This document shows, one piece after another, positions 23,707-31,870 of a stretch of DNA of 64,000 bases. Within the stretch, counting starts at the first letter, position 1. Each line of letters starts with the position of its first letter. This DNA comes from Amycolatopsis dendrobii (GTDB lineage: Bacteria; Actinomycetota; Actinomycetes; Mycobacteriales; Pseudonocardiaceae): NCBI RefSeq assembly GCF_014145675.1, contig NZ_JACGZW010000006.1, positions 495,576 through 559,575 on the forward strand. The letters run 5' to 3'. The position numbers were made by a program, and so were the translations under genes. Under the pieces are notes generated by a model, which worked only from the letters and a program-made list of their open reading frames with translations, made no database searches and was not told the origin of the DNA.

Positions 23707-23739
23707 TCACCGAAGAGCCGTCCAGTTGTTGTCGCGCAC
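23707..23739 (-). CDS. Micro-ORF 1 (MRDNNWTALR)
   Basis: First ORF in transcription order, GTG start with GGAGGTGA 7 bases upstream, 10 residues, the longest tail of the array. The gap to the next ORF is also the longest, so this unit is the most divergent. Confidence 0.65.
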   Translation of the reverse strand: MRDNNWTALR

Positions 23740-24031
23740 TGTCGTCACCTCCGTTTCAGAGTCGCGCCTTCGGCGGTTTTCGCACGTCATCGCCGGTAGG
23801 CTGGTCACCGAAAGTGGCCATGGGGGTCCAAAAGGGACCCTCGTGGATCCCCTGGTCCGGCCCGGATTCGGAGCAGTCGGCCGCTACTCACAGTGGCCAC
23901 CTCCCCTCGCCGGCCGTCTGGCGCTGGGCTGTCCGGGCGAAATCGCCCCGGTGCTTCCCAGAGTCCGGACGACAGGCAGCACACAACGCGCCTCGTCGTT
24001 TACCGTAGAAGCCAATCGGGTGAGGTGAAGA
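23740..24031. other. Divergent control region between micro-ORF array and diguanylate cyclase gene
   Basis: About 290 bases that must hold the promoters of both the minus-strand array and the plus-strand cyclase gene. I could not identify a convincing -35/-10 pair for the array. GAGGTGAAG just before the cyclase GTG is its ribosome binding site. No palindrome stands out. Confidence 0.4.
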
Positions 24032-25318
24032 GTGCGCGGACGAGTTGCCGGGTGGTTCACAGGCTGGCGCCTATGGCGGTTGCCCTCTCACGTCCGCATG
24101 TACGTGCTGCTGGTGAACGTCGTGGCAGTGGGCACCACCCTCGCCACCGCGTGGCTCGCGCCAGTGCGTCAGATCGACCTGATCCGCTTTGGGGTTCTCG
24201 CCGTGTGCGCGGCGCTGGCGATCGAGGCGACCCGGCACATCGAACGGCAGCGCGAGTACAGCCGCGCGCCCACAGTCGCGTACGTCGACACCAAGGCCGT
24301 GTGGAGCATCGCCGCCGTGGTGGCGTTGCCCGCGATCCTCGCCTCGGCGATGGTCGTGCTCACCTACGCCGTCGCGTGGTGGCGGATCTGGCCGCGTGAA
24401 CGGCCGGTTCTGCCGCACCGCTGGATCTTCTCCTGCGCGTCCGTCCTGTGCGGAACGCAAGCCGCCGTCGCGGTACTCGCGCTCGGGATGCACGAATACC
24501 CCGGGGTGCTCGCCGACGGCTTCGGGCCCGGCCTGGTCGACCTGATCGTCTTCGTGCTCGCCGCCGGACTGCGCTGGGCGATCAACACCGCGCTCGTCAT
24601 GGTCGCGATCGCGCTGTCGAGCCCGCCGCGGTCGTTCGCCGACCTGTTCTCCGGCTTCGGCGACCAGCTTCTCGAAGCGGGCGCGATCGGCCTCGGCCTG
24701 GTCACCGCGGCGCTCCTGCTGCTCGCCAACCCGCTGATCCTGGCGGGCGTCGTGATCGCGCTCGTGGCACTGCACCGCGGGCTGCTGCTCACCCAGTTCC
24801 AGCGCGACGCGCGCACCGACGTCACCACCGGGCTGGCCACCAAACGCTGGTGGCGCACGGTCGCCGAGCGCTACCTCGAACGCGCGCGGGCGAACCAGGA
24901 CAGCGTCGGCGTGCTGCTGCTCGACCTCGACCATTTCAAGGCGATCAACGACACCTACGGCCACCCCACCGGCGACCTGGTGCTGCGCGAGATCGCGCTG
25001 TCGCTGCGCGACGAAGTCCGCGAGCAGGACGTGTGCGGCCGCTGGGGCGGCGAGGAGTTCGCGATCGCGCTGCCGGACATCCCGAGCGCCGAGCACCTCG
25101 GCCACATCGCCGACCGCATCCGGCGGCGGATCCCGCAGGTGGTCGTCGCGCTGCCGGATCAGGATTCGGTGATCAGCGACCTGACCGTCTCGATCGGCTG
25201 CGCGCTGTACCCGGCGAAGCACCTCTCCAGCGTCGACGACGTGCTGGTGGCCGCCGACGCCGCGCTCTACCGGGCCAAGCAGGCAGGCCGGAACCGGGTG
25301 GAGCTGGCGAGCGCTTGA
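24032..25318 (+). CDS. Membrane diguanylate cyclase (GGDEF)
   Basis: A 428-residue protein. The first 250 residues hold about six or seven hydrophobic helices forming an unrecognised membrane sensor. The GGDEF domain (about 260-425) is complete: LLLDLDHFKAINDTYGHPTGD, the active-site GGEEF at residues 339-343, and an RxxD product-inhibition site (REQD, 330-333) five residues before it. It should convert two GTP to cyclic di-GMP and be feedback inhibited. There is no EAL domain. The GTG at 24032 follows GAGGTGAAG. It is divergent from the micro-ORF array. Confidence 0.92.
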   Translation: MRGRVAGWFTGWRLWRLPSHVRMYVLLVNVVAVGTTLATAWLAPVRQIDLIRFGVLAVCAALAIEATRHIERQREYSRAPTVAYVDTKAVWSIAAVVALPAILASAMVVLTYAVAWWRIWPRERPVLPHRWIFSCASVLCGTQAAVAVLALGMHEYPGVLADGFGPGLVDLIVFVLAAGLRWAINTALVMVAIALSSPPRSFADLFSGFGDQLLEAGAIGLGLVTAALLLLANPLILAGVVIALVALHRGLLLTQFQRDARTDVTTGLATKRWWRTVAERYLERARANQDSVGVLLLDLDHFKAINDTYGHPTGDLVLREIALSLRDEVREQDVCGRWGGEEFAIALPDIPSAEHLGHIADRIRRRIPQVVVALPDQDSVISDLTVSIGCALYPAKHLSSVDDVLVAADAALYRAKQAGRNRVELASA

Positions 25319-25351
25319 CCGCCTGCTCGGGCCCCCGCTAGAACTCGTCTC

Positions 25352-25768
25352 ATGGACTGGACTCTCGAGGTCGTCGTCGTCCCGGTCACCGATGTGGACC
25401 GGGCGAAAGCGTTCTACGTGGACCAGGTCGGCTTCCACCTCGACCACGACATCAACCCGGGACCGGGCCAGCGCCTCGTGCAGCTGACGCCGCCGGGATC
25501 GGGCTGTTCGATCGTCCTGGGCAAGGGCATGGTCCCGGACATGCCGCCGGGGTCGCTGAAGGGTCTGCAACTGGTCGTCGCCGATGTGCGGAAGGCCCGC
25601 GAGGAACTGGTCGAACGCGGCGTCGACGTCGGCGAGCTCCAGGTCTACGGCTCGGATCCGGGCACCGGGGCGCTGGAAGACCTCGACAACATCGGGTTCA
25701 TCCACTTCGCCGATCCCGACGGCAACAGCTGGTCAGTCCAGCAGATCTCCGCCCGCGCCAAGAGGTAG
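25352..25768 (+). CDS. VOC family protein (glyoxalase/bleomycin-resistance-like)
   Basis: A 138-residue protein with two beta-alpha-beta-beta-beta modules of the vicinal oxygen chelate fold. The opening TLEVVVVPVTDVDRAKAFYVDQVGFHLDHD and closing GNSWSVQQI are family patterns. The final beta strand IGFIHFADPDGNSW contains residues expected near a metal site. It could be a dioxygenase-like enzyme or a binding protein; the sequence does not decide. It lies 33 bases after the cyclase gene. No ribosome binding site is visible; TAGAAC lies 7 bases before the ATG. Confidence 0.88.
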   Translation: MDWTLEVVVVPVTDVDRAKAFYVDQVGFHLDHDINPGPGQRLVQLTPPGSGCSIVLGKGMVPDMPPGSLKGLQLVVADVRKAREELVERGVDVGELQVYGSDPGTGALEDLDNIGFIHFADPDGNSWSVQQISARAKR

Positions 25769-25954
25769 CCCGGAGTCGCCGCGCTGCGGCAACTGGTTCT
25801 CGTACCGCAGTAGCTCGTGGTTCGTGGCGCGGCGACAGGGGCGGGCGCCTGGATGCTGTTCAAGACCGAGCCTTCGCATTCGGCCGAATCCGCAGCACCC
25901 GCCCTCCCGGGCCGAGGTCCGGCGTCTCCGTCTGTCGCGTTTGTACTCGTCCGC

Positions 25955-26710
25955 CTAGTCCACCAGCGCGCCACAGCTGACGTTCACCGTCGCGGCGGTC
26001 ATCGTGCGGGCTCGGTCGGACGCGACAAACGCCGCTACCGCACCGACATCGGCCAGCGTCGCGGTGCGGCCGAGCATGGTCGGCTCGGCGAGTTCCGCGG
26101 TGAGTTCCTCGGCTCCGGGGAAATCCGCGGGGAGCGTTTCCGGGACACCGCCGGTCCGGAGGGTCACGGTGCGCACGCCGTACCGGCCGAGTTCGGCGGC
26201 GAGTTGCCTGCGCATCGCTTCCAGCGCGGAGAAGCCCACTTGCAGGCCGCCGACCGCGTGGTTGCGCACCGGGTCGCCGTCGCCGCCGAAGAGGAGGACG
26301 ACGCCGTTGCCTTGGCGTTTCATGTGCCGGCCCGCTGCACGCATGGTGAGGAATGTGGTGCGCACGCCGTTGACCACCGGTTGTTCGTAGTCGGCCAACG
26401 ACATCTCGACCATGGGGGTCCCCTGGACGTCGCCGTGGCTGATCACGTTCACCGAGATGTCGAGACTGCCCGCGGCTTCGACGACCGCGTCGGCATGGGC
26501 GTCGACGGACTTCTCGTCGAGCGCGTCGACTACGGCGACGTCGGCGGTGCCGCCAGCAGCGCGGATGTCGTCGGCGACTCGGTCCAGCTTCTCGCGGGTG
26601 CGTCCGGTGAGGAAGACTCGCGCGCCTTCCTCGGCGAACGCTCGAGCGAACGCGCCGCCGATTCCTCCGCCGGCGCCGTACACGACCGCGTTTTTGCCTT
26701 CGAGCAGCAT
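25955..26710 (-). CDS. SDR-fold protein lacking the catalytic residues
   Basis: A 251-residue protein with the SDR fold: GAGGGIG at residues 12-18, TGRTREKL after beta-2, and a C-terminal Rossmann fold. However, the YxxxK active site reads Phe160-Ser-Ala-Leu-Glu164, the catalytic Ser region reads LLFGGDGDP, and NNAG is replaced by VISHG. It therefore keeps dinucleotide binding but not standard catalysis. The ATG at 26710 was chosen over a longer frame for its position before the Gly motif; GGGAG lies upstream. It forms a same-strand pair with the SCO6745-like gene. Confidence 0.88.
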   Translation of the reverse strand: MLLEGKNAVVYGAGGGIGGAFARAFAEEGARVFLTGRTREKLDRVADDIRAAGGTADVAVVDALDEKSVDAHADAVVEAAGSLDISVNVISHGDVQGTPMVEMSLADYEQPVVNGVRTTFLTMRAAGRHMKRQGNGVVLLFGGDGDPVRNHAVGGLQVGFSALEAMRRQLAAELGRYGVRTVTLRTGGVPETLPADFPGAEELTAELAEPTMLGRTATLADVGAVAAFVASDRARTMTAATVNVSCGALVD

Positions 26711-26778
26711 CTTCCGGGCTCCCTTCTCGTGCCTGTCACCAGTGCGTCGAGCGGGGAACCGGGGAATCGACATCGTGC

Positions 26779-27621
26779 TCAGGGACGTTTCGCGCCCATC
26801 GGATTGGGGATGGGAACACCTCCCCTGTCGATGATCCGCCGGCTGAGCGGGACTGCCAGTTCCAGCACCCGGTCGACGCCTGCCGGGCCCAGTGCGTCGA
26901 GCGGGGCGGCGGCCAGCCGGTCGGTGGTTTCTTCGATGGTGCGGCGGACTTCCGCGCCTGCTGGGGTCAATCCGCCAGCGTCGAGCAGGCCGTGCTCGAC
27001 CAGTTTTTCCGTTGCCTCAGACCATTCTTCGTCAGTCCACCCTCGGGTGCGCTGGACTTGCTCGCGACCGGTGGCTCCGGTGGCGATGTGCGTGAGGGTG
27101 GTTTCCAGCCCGCTCAGCCCGGAGGCGACGGCGGCCAGGACGTGGCCGTCACCGCGATGTTCGCGCAGGACAGCAGTCGCCAGCCACAACCGGGCCAGCG
27201 GCCGGTCGGGACGAGGCACCGCGGACCAGGCCGCGGCGAGCGGACGGGCGTCGAATCGGCAGGCTGCGACGGCTTGTTCCAGCAGCGTCACCAGTTCGTC
27301 CACAGTGTCCGGACCGAGCAGCCGCGTCAGTGCCGCTTCGACCGCTTCCACTCGGGTGCGCAGCACGTCGGCGGGAGAAGCGAACGTCCACGCGTCCGGC
27401 AGCGCTCGCTCGACCATCCGCGGCGCGAACCCGAAGAACATCGACGTGACCGGTTCCGGTCCGATCGGGCCGAGTGGCGCCGCCCGGCCCGCGAAGTAGC
27501 CCATCCACCAGCCGCGCAGGCCGACGTCCTTCGCCGCCGCGGCGGGTTCCGGGGCGAAGTAGACGACTGCGTGGAGGGGTTCTATGGCTGTCCAGAGGTC
27601 TCGGGCCGGGTTCGGCTTCAT
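26779..27621 (-). CDS. SCO6745-like (SalK-related) helical protein
   Basis: A 280-residue alpha-helical protein of the actinobacterial SCO6745/SalK-like family, of uncertain function. Recognisable segments are ARDLWTAIEPLHAVVYFAPE near the start, GYFAGRAAPLGP, VTSMFFGFAPRMVERALPDAW, and a C-terminal winged-helix-like part (RGWTDEEWSEATEKLVEHGLLDAGGLTPAG). The ATG at 27621 sits 7 bases after TAGAGT with no Shine-Dalgarno sequence, so the transcript is probably leaderless. The degenerate SDR gene follows 68 bases downstream. Confidence 0.8.
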   Translation of the reverse strand: MKPNPARDLWTAIEPLHAVVYFAPEPAAAAKDVGLRGWWMGYFAGRAAPLGPIGPEPVTSMFFGFAPRMVERALPDAWTFASPADVLRTRVEAVEAALTRLLGPDTVDELVTLLEQAVAACRFDARPLAAAWSAVPRPDRPLARLWLATAVLREHRGDGHVLAAVASGLSGLETTLTHIATGATGREQVQRTRGWTDEEWSEATEKLVEHGLLDAGGLTPAGAEVRRTIEETTDRLAAAPLDALGPAGVDRVLELAVPLSRRIIDRGGVPIPNPMGAKRP

Positions 27622-27668
27622 GCGGGGAACTCTAAGCCCCGGGTACGACAAAACCGCCGCGCGAAGAA

Positions 27669-27698
27669 GCCCGCCGCCCCGAAAGCGGGACGGCGGGC
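27669..27698 (-). terminator. Terminator of the protease gene
   Basis: GCCCGCCG-CCCCG and CGGGACGGCGGGC form a 13-bp stem (one mismatch) with a 4-base loop, 17 bases past the protease stop codon. On the minus strand it is followed by TTCTTCG. Confidence 0.7.
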
Positions 27699-27714
27699 CG
27701 TGGAGCTGAAAGCC

Positions 27715-28731
27715 TCAGGCGAGCTCGAGGCCGTAGGACTGCAGTTCCAGGGTCAGCGGGTAGAAGTAGCTGGTCTGGGTGTCACCGCCGGAGAGGGTGC
27801 CGAGGCCCTTCTCGCCGTCGTACGCCGGGCCGCCCGAGTCGCCGTGGTCGGTGTGGGCGGTGGTGCCGAACTCGTGGTTCAGGACGCCGACGTCGAAGTT
27901 GACCGACTCGTCCACCGAGGTGACCTCGCCGCTGCCGCCGCCGGTCGTCTGGCCCATCTTCTGGATCTGCTCGCCGACGGTCGGAGTGCCCGCGCTGCTG
28001 ATCTTCTGGCCGGTGTTGATCGCGCCGTCACCGGTGCCGTTCGGGCGGGTCAGCAGGCCGGAGTCGGCTCCGGGGCAGTCGCTTTCGACGACCTGGGCTC
28101 CGGAAACGTCGCCGCCGGACCAGGTGCCGCCCTCGTTGGTGCAGTGGCCCGCGGTCAGCATGTACGGCTGGCCGCCCTTGGTCACGTTGAAGCCGAGCGA
28201 GCAGGTGAACTGGCCGTTGTTGATCGAGTCGCCGTCCGCGATATAGGTGGACAGCTTGCCGGAGCGGTGCTCGACGCGCGCCGCGTCGCCCAGCTTCGCC
28301 GCGGCCGCCGCGACCTTGTCCTTCGTGGCCTGGGACGCCGAGTCGTAGATCTTCACCACGACCTGGTTGGTCTTGGTGTCGATGCCCCACGACGTCTGCG
28401 GCACGTTCTTGACTGTGTCCATCTGGTTCTTCGCGCCGGTGAGCGCGGTGAAGCTGTGCTTGACGAGCTTCGTCGCGAAGCCCGCGGCCTCGGCCTTCTC
28501 CTGCGCCGCGGCGTCGGTGACGTTCAGCACCGCCTTGCCGCGTTCGAGGTAGATGCCGCCGTTTCCGGCGCCGAGCGTGTCGGCGACCTGCGTCGCCTGG
28601 GTGATCGCCTGTGCCTGCATCTGGGCGAACGCCATCGGGCTTGCCGAGGCGGCGTTCACGCACATGCCCGCGGTCAAGGCCGCGGCCGACAGTGCGGTGA
28701 ATCCCGCGACGAGCGTCTTCCGGGAAGTCAT
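27715..28731 (-). CDS. Secreted streptogrisin-type serine protease (S1 family, pre-pro form)
   Basis: A 338-residue precursor. A signal peptide (about residues 1-30, ending AASA) is followed by an alpha-lytic-type propeptide to about residue 163. The mature chymotrypsin-like domain starts near IADGDSINNG. The triad is His196 (LTAGHC), Asp223 (CPGAD) and Ser299 (HGDSGGP), with disulfide Cys pairs typical of streptogrisins. The propeptide should fold and inhibit the enzyme until autocleavage outside the cell. The ATG follows TGGAGGAA. The gene is monocistronic with its own terminator. Confidence 0.94.
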   Translation of the reverse strand: MTSRKTLVAGFTALSAAALTAGMCVNAASASPMAFAQMQAQAITQATQVADTLGAGNGGIYLERGKAVLNVTDAAAQEKAEAAGFATKLVKHSFTALTGAKNQMDTVKNVPQTSWGIDTKTNQVVVKIYDSASQATKDKVAAAAAKLGDAARVEHRSGKLSTYIADGDSINNGQFTCSLGFNVTKGGQPYMLTAGHCTNEGGTWSGGDVSGAQVVESDCPGADSGLLTRPNGTGDGAINTGQKISSAGTPTVGEQIQKMGQTTGGGSGEVTSVDESVNFDVGVLNHEFGTTAHTDHGDSGGPAYDGEKGLGTLSGGDTQTSYFYPLTLELQSYGLELA

Positions 28732-28906
28732 GGATCTTCCTCCAGGTGGGCTGAAACCGACCGGTGGGACGCCCCACACTTTTGTTGCCCGGCAACCAAC
28801 GCGAAACCGACGAAGGTTGGTTAATAACCAAAAAATGCGGACCAATCGGACACCGCTGCGCCGTTCGGGCCACCTGGAATACCCCGAACGGCGCTGCTGA
28901 CCTGCG

Positions 28907-29209
28907 TCAGTGCTCTCCTGGCCAGCGGACGTGCCCGGCGTAGCCCTCATTCTTGCGCAGGTACCCGGCGATGAACGGGCACACCGGAACGATCACGCCG
29001 CCCCGCGCGACGACGTCGTCCAGCGCGGCCTTCGCCAGCACCTTGCCGAGCCCGCGACCGCCGAACTCGTCGCCGATTTCCGTGTGCGTGAAAACGGTTT
29101 CAGTGTCCTTCGGCGTGAACTCGGCGAAGCCGGCGAGTTTGCCGTCCGCATACACTTCGTAGCGGTTTTCGCTGTCGTTGCGGGAGACCCGGGGCTCTTC
29201 CTCGCTCAT
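28907..29209 (-). CDS. Small GNAT N-acetyltransferase (NATD1-like)
   Basis: A 100-residue minimal GNAT domain. The acetyl-CoA loop reads EFGGRGLGKVLAKAALDDVVARGG, followed by VIVPVCPFIAGYLRKNEGY, the signature of the NATD1/YjdJ group. These proteins acetylate unknown small molecules or proteins. The ATG at 29209 sits 6 bases after GAGGAG; an ATG at 29248 lacks a ribosome binding site. It lies upstream of the protease on the same strand but with a separate 176-base gap. Confidence 0.9.
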   Translation of the reverse strand: MSEEEPRVSRNDSENRYEVYADGKLAGFAEFTPKDTETVFTHTEIGDEFGGRGLGKVLAKAALDDVVARGGVIVPVCPFIAGYLRKNEGYAGHVRWPGEH

Positions 29210-29415
29210 CTTCGGCTCCTCGTTGGTCGGCGCCTCGATCTCCACCATCGAGCGACGCGGATGTACTCAGCGCCCATCAAAACAGCCCTCGCCCTCGGCC
29301 GCATGAGCGATGCGCCACGACCGCGGGAGTGGCGTGCCCGCGCGGGCCTTCCGCCGCGCCGGTGCGGTCTGTTTGCCTCGTGGTGTCGGTACCCGCGACC
29401 GCGAGGGGAGCCCGC

Positions 29416-31728
29416 GTGCAGCCGTTCGTCCTGCCCGAGTTCTATCTGTCGTACCCGGCCCGGCTGAATCCGCACCTGGACGGCGCGCGGAAGCACAGCA
29501 AGGCGTGGGCGTACACGATGGACATGGTCGACGTGCCCCAGCACGGCACCGTCATCTGGAACGAGCACGACCTCGACTCCCACGATTACGCCCTGTTGTG
29601 CTCCTACACCCATCCCGACGCCGCCCCGCGGGAACTCGACCTCGTCACGGACTGGTACGTCTGGGTATTCTACTTCGACGACCACTTCCTGGAACTGTTC
29701 AAACGCACCGGCGACATCGAACACGCACGCGATTACCTCGACCGGATCGCGCGTTTCATGCCCGCCGAAGGCGAAATCACCGAAACCCCGGAAAACCCCG
29801 TCGAACGCGGCCTGACCGACCTGTGGAACCGCACCGTCCCGCACCGGTCAGCGGCCTGGCGGCGACGCTTCCGCGAAAGCACCCGCAACCTCCTCGACGA
29901 ATCTCTCTGGGAACTGGCCAACATCAACGAAAACCGCGTCGCGAACCCCATCGAATACGTCGCCATGCGCCGCAAGGTCGGCGGCGCACCCTGGTCCGCG
30001 AACCTGATCGAACACTCCCTGAACGCCGAGGTGCCCGACGAAATCGCGGCGAAACGCCCCATGGAAGTCCTCCGCGACTGCTTCGCCGACGCCGTGCACC
30101 TCCGCAACGACCTCTTCTCCTACCAGCGCGAAGTCGAGGACGAAGGCGAACTGTCCAATAGTGTTCTGGTCTTCGAAAAGTTCCTGGGCTGCACCACCCA
30201 AGAGGCCGCGGACGCGGTAAACGACTTGCTGACGTCGCGCCTGCATCAATTCGAACACACTGCCCTGACCGAAGTTCCCGCCCTATTCGACGAACACGGC
30301 GTGCAACTACCCGGACGAGCCGAAACCTTCGCCTACGTCAAAGGCCTGCAAGACTGGCAATCCGGCGGACACGAATGGCACCTGCGCTCCAGCCGCTACA
30401 TGAACAAAGGCGCCCTGGACGCCCGCGGCGGCCCGGAATTGCTCGGCGGCCCGTCCGGCCTCGGCACCTCCGCCGCCCGGATCTTCCGCTCCATCGCCAC
30501 TACCGCCCCGCAACGCACACGGGCTTTCACGCACCAACCGCACGAACAGCTTGGCCCAGTCACTCTGCCCTCTCTGCCCTTGCCTTTCGCCTTGCGACTC
30601 AGCCCGCAGCTAGCCGCGGAACGCAAGAAAATCGCCGATTGGCCTCGCCGGATGGGCATCCTGTCCGAGGGAATCTGGGACATCGTCCGCCTGCGCGCGT
30701 CCGACGTGCCGCTGGCCACCGCGGGCCTCTGCCCCGACGCGCCTGCGGAGCAGGTGTCCCTTACCAACGACTGGCTCACCTGGGGCACCTACGCCGACGA
30801 CTACTACGCGGAGGTCCTCGCCCACGACCTGCCCGCCGCCAGGCTGACCACCGAACGCCTCAAACTCTTCATGCCCACCGACGGAGAACCTCCGCCCCCA
30901 CCGCAAACCGCGCTGGAAACCGGCTTGGCGGACCTGTGGCAACGCACCACCGGCCCGCTGAGCCCCGCCGAACGCGAAGCCTTCCGCGCGACGGTCGAGT
31001 CGATGATCGACGCCTGGGTGTGGGAAGTGGCCGGCCAGGTCCAAAACCGCATACCCGACCCCATCGATTACGTCGAAATGCGCCGCCGCACCTTCGGCTC
31101 CGACCTGGTGACCAGCATCAGCAGGCTGACCAACAGCCGCACCGTGCCTAAGGAAATCCACCGGAACCGAGTCATCGAAGCACTGGAAGACTCCGCCGCC
31201 GACTACGCTTGGCTGATCAACGATTTGTTCTCCTACCGCAAGGAAATCGAGTACGAAGGCGGCCTGCACAACGCAGTGCTGGTGGTGCGGTCCTTCCTGG
31301 ACGTCGGGCAAGACCGAGCCATCCGCATCGTCGCCGACCTGGCAGAAGCACGACTCGCCGAGTTCCGCCACGCAGCAGACGTAGGCCTGCCCGGCCTCTT
31401 CGCCGACTACGGCCTGGACGCGGAAGCACGCGACACGCTCACCGGCTACGCGGACCTGCTGAAGAACCTGATGACCGGCATCGCGAACTGGCACCACGAA
31501 AGCGCCCGGTACACGGACGAGGAACTAGACCGAGTCCGCGACGTACCGGTCACCGCCGAACCGAGCGAGCCGACAAAACCCCCGGCCGCCAAAGCCATGG
31601 AACACCCAGGCTGCACCGGCACCCCATACGTCCCGATCGACGCGAAACCCCGCCTCCGCCTGACCGCAACCGGCCTCGGCACCAAATCCCTGCACATCCC
31701 GGCCCCAGCCAACTCCACCCCGCACTGA
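29416..31728 (+). CDS. geoA: Germacradienol/geosmin synthase (bifunctional terpene cyclase)
   Basis: A 770-residue two-domain class I terpene cyclase. The N-terminal domain converts farnesyl diphosphate to germacradienol; it has the metal-binding DDHFLE (88-93) and NDLFSYQRE (231-239). The C-terminal domain, which makes geosmin from germacradienol, has DDYYAE at 461-466 and NDLFSYRKE at about 602-610. The second aspartate motif ends AE, where I recall DDYYP in Streptomyces enzymes. The GTG follows GAGGGGAG. The product is the earthy odorant geosmin. No methyltransferase for 2-methylisoborneol is adjacent. Two hairpins follow the gene. Confidence 0.96.
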   Translation: MQPFVLPEFYLSYPARLNPHLDGARKHSKAWAYTMDMVDVPQHGTVIWNEHDLDSHDYALLCSYTHPDAAPRELDLVTDWYVWVFYFDDHFLELFKRTGDIEHARDYLDRIARFMPAEGEITETPENPVERGLTDLWNRTVPHRSAAWRRRFRESTRNLLDESLWELANINENRVANPIEYVAMRRKVGGAPWSANLIEHSLNAEVPDEIAAKRPMEVLRDCFADAVHLRNDLFSYQREVEDEGELSNSVLVFEKFLGCTTQEAADAVNDLLTSRLHQFEHTALTEVPALFDEHGVQLPGRAETFAYVKGLQDWQSGGHEWHLRSSRYMNKGALDARGGPELLGGPSGLGTSAARIFRSIATTAPQRTRAFTHQPHEQLGPVTLPSLPLPFALRLSPQLAAERKKIADWPRRMGILSEGIWDIVRLRASDVPLATAGLCPDAPAEQVSLTNDWLTWGTYADDYYAEVLAHDLPAARLTTERLKLFMPTDGEPPPPPQTALETGLADLWQRTTGPLSPAEREAFRATVESMIDAWVWEVAGQVQNRIPDPIDYVEMRRRTFGSDLVTSISRLTNSRTVPKEIHRNRVIEALEDSAADYAWLINDLFSYRKEIEYEGGLHNAVLVVRSFLDVGQDRAIRIVADLAEARLAEFRHAADVGLPGLFADYGLDAEARDTLTGYADLLKNLMTGIANWHHESARYTDEELDRVRDVPVTAEPSEPTKPPAAKAMEHPGCTGTPYVPIDAKPRLRLTATGLGTKSLHIPAPANSTPH

Positions 31729-31735
31729 CGAATGC

Positions 31736-31782
31736 CGTGAGGGGCCCCTGAGGAACGCTGACTCCCTGGGGTGCCCCTCACG
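31736..31782 (+). terminator. Hairpin after geoA (family member B)
   Basis: CGTGAGGGGC and GCCCCTCACG form a 10-bp perfect outer stem, extended by CCC/GGG across a bulged T. The loop GAGGAACGCTGACTCCCT matches the family pattern. Confidence 0.75.
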
Positions 31783-31796
31783 ACCAGCCACCGGTC

Positions 31797-31843
31797 GTGA
31801 GGGGCCCCTTCCCGGACTTGGATTCCCTCAAGGACCCCTTCAC
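31797..31843 (+). terminator. Second hairpin after geoA (family member C)
   Basis: GTGAGGGGCCCCTT against AAGGACCCCTTCAC forms an imperfect 14-bp stem. It lies 15 bases after member B with the same 5' start, like a tandem duplication. Confidence 0.65.
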
Positions 31844-31870
31844 AGACCGCCGCCCAACACCCGCCCGGAT

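Larger units (their letters stand above)
22623..23739 (-). repeat. Tandem array of 16 micro-ORFs encoding MRDNNW-type peptides
   Basis: Sixteen direct copies of a unit of about 71 bp on the minus strand. Start-to-start distances are mostly 70-74 bp, extremes 64 and 104. Each unit has a linker with a Shine-Dalgarno sequence (AAGGGAG, AAAGGAG or GGAGGTG types), then start codon, Arg, GAC AAC AAC TGG, a short variable tail and TGA. Arg2 is CGT in 7 copies, CGC in 8 and CGG in 1; starts are ATG in 9 and GTG in 7. The first 12 bases after the Arg codon are identical in all copies while linkers differ, a coding signature. The tails are TR (7 copies), AR (4) and TH, NR, T, none or TALR (1 each). Individual ORFs are listed separately. 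Confidence 0.85.

Noticed and set aside
22623..23739. CRISPR array
   Set aside because: Period is about 71 bp, the conserved part is only about 20 bp, the intervening sequences are similar to one another rather than unique spacers, and no cas genes are present.
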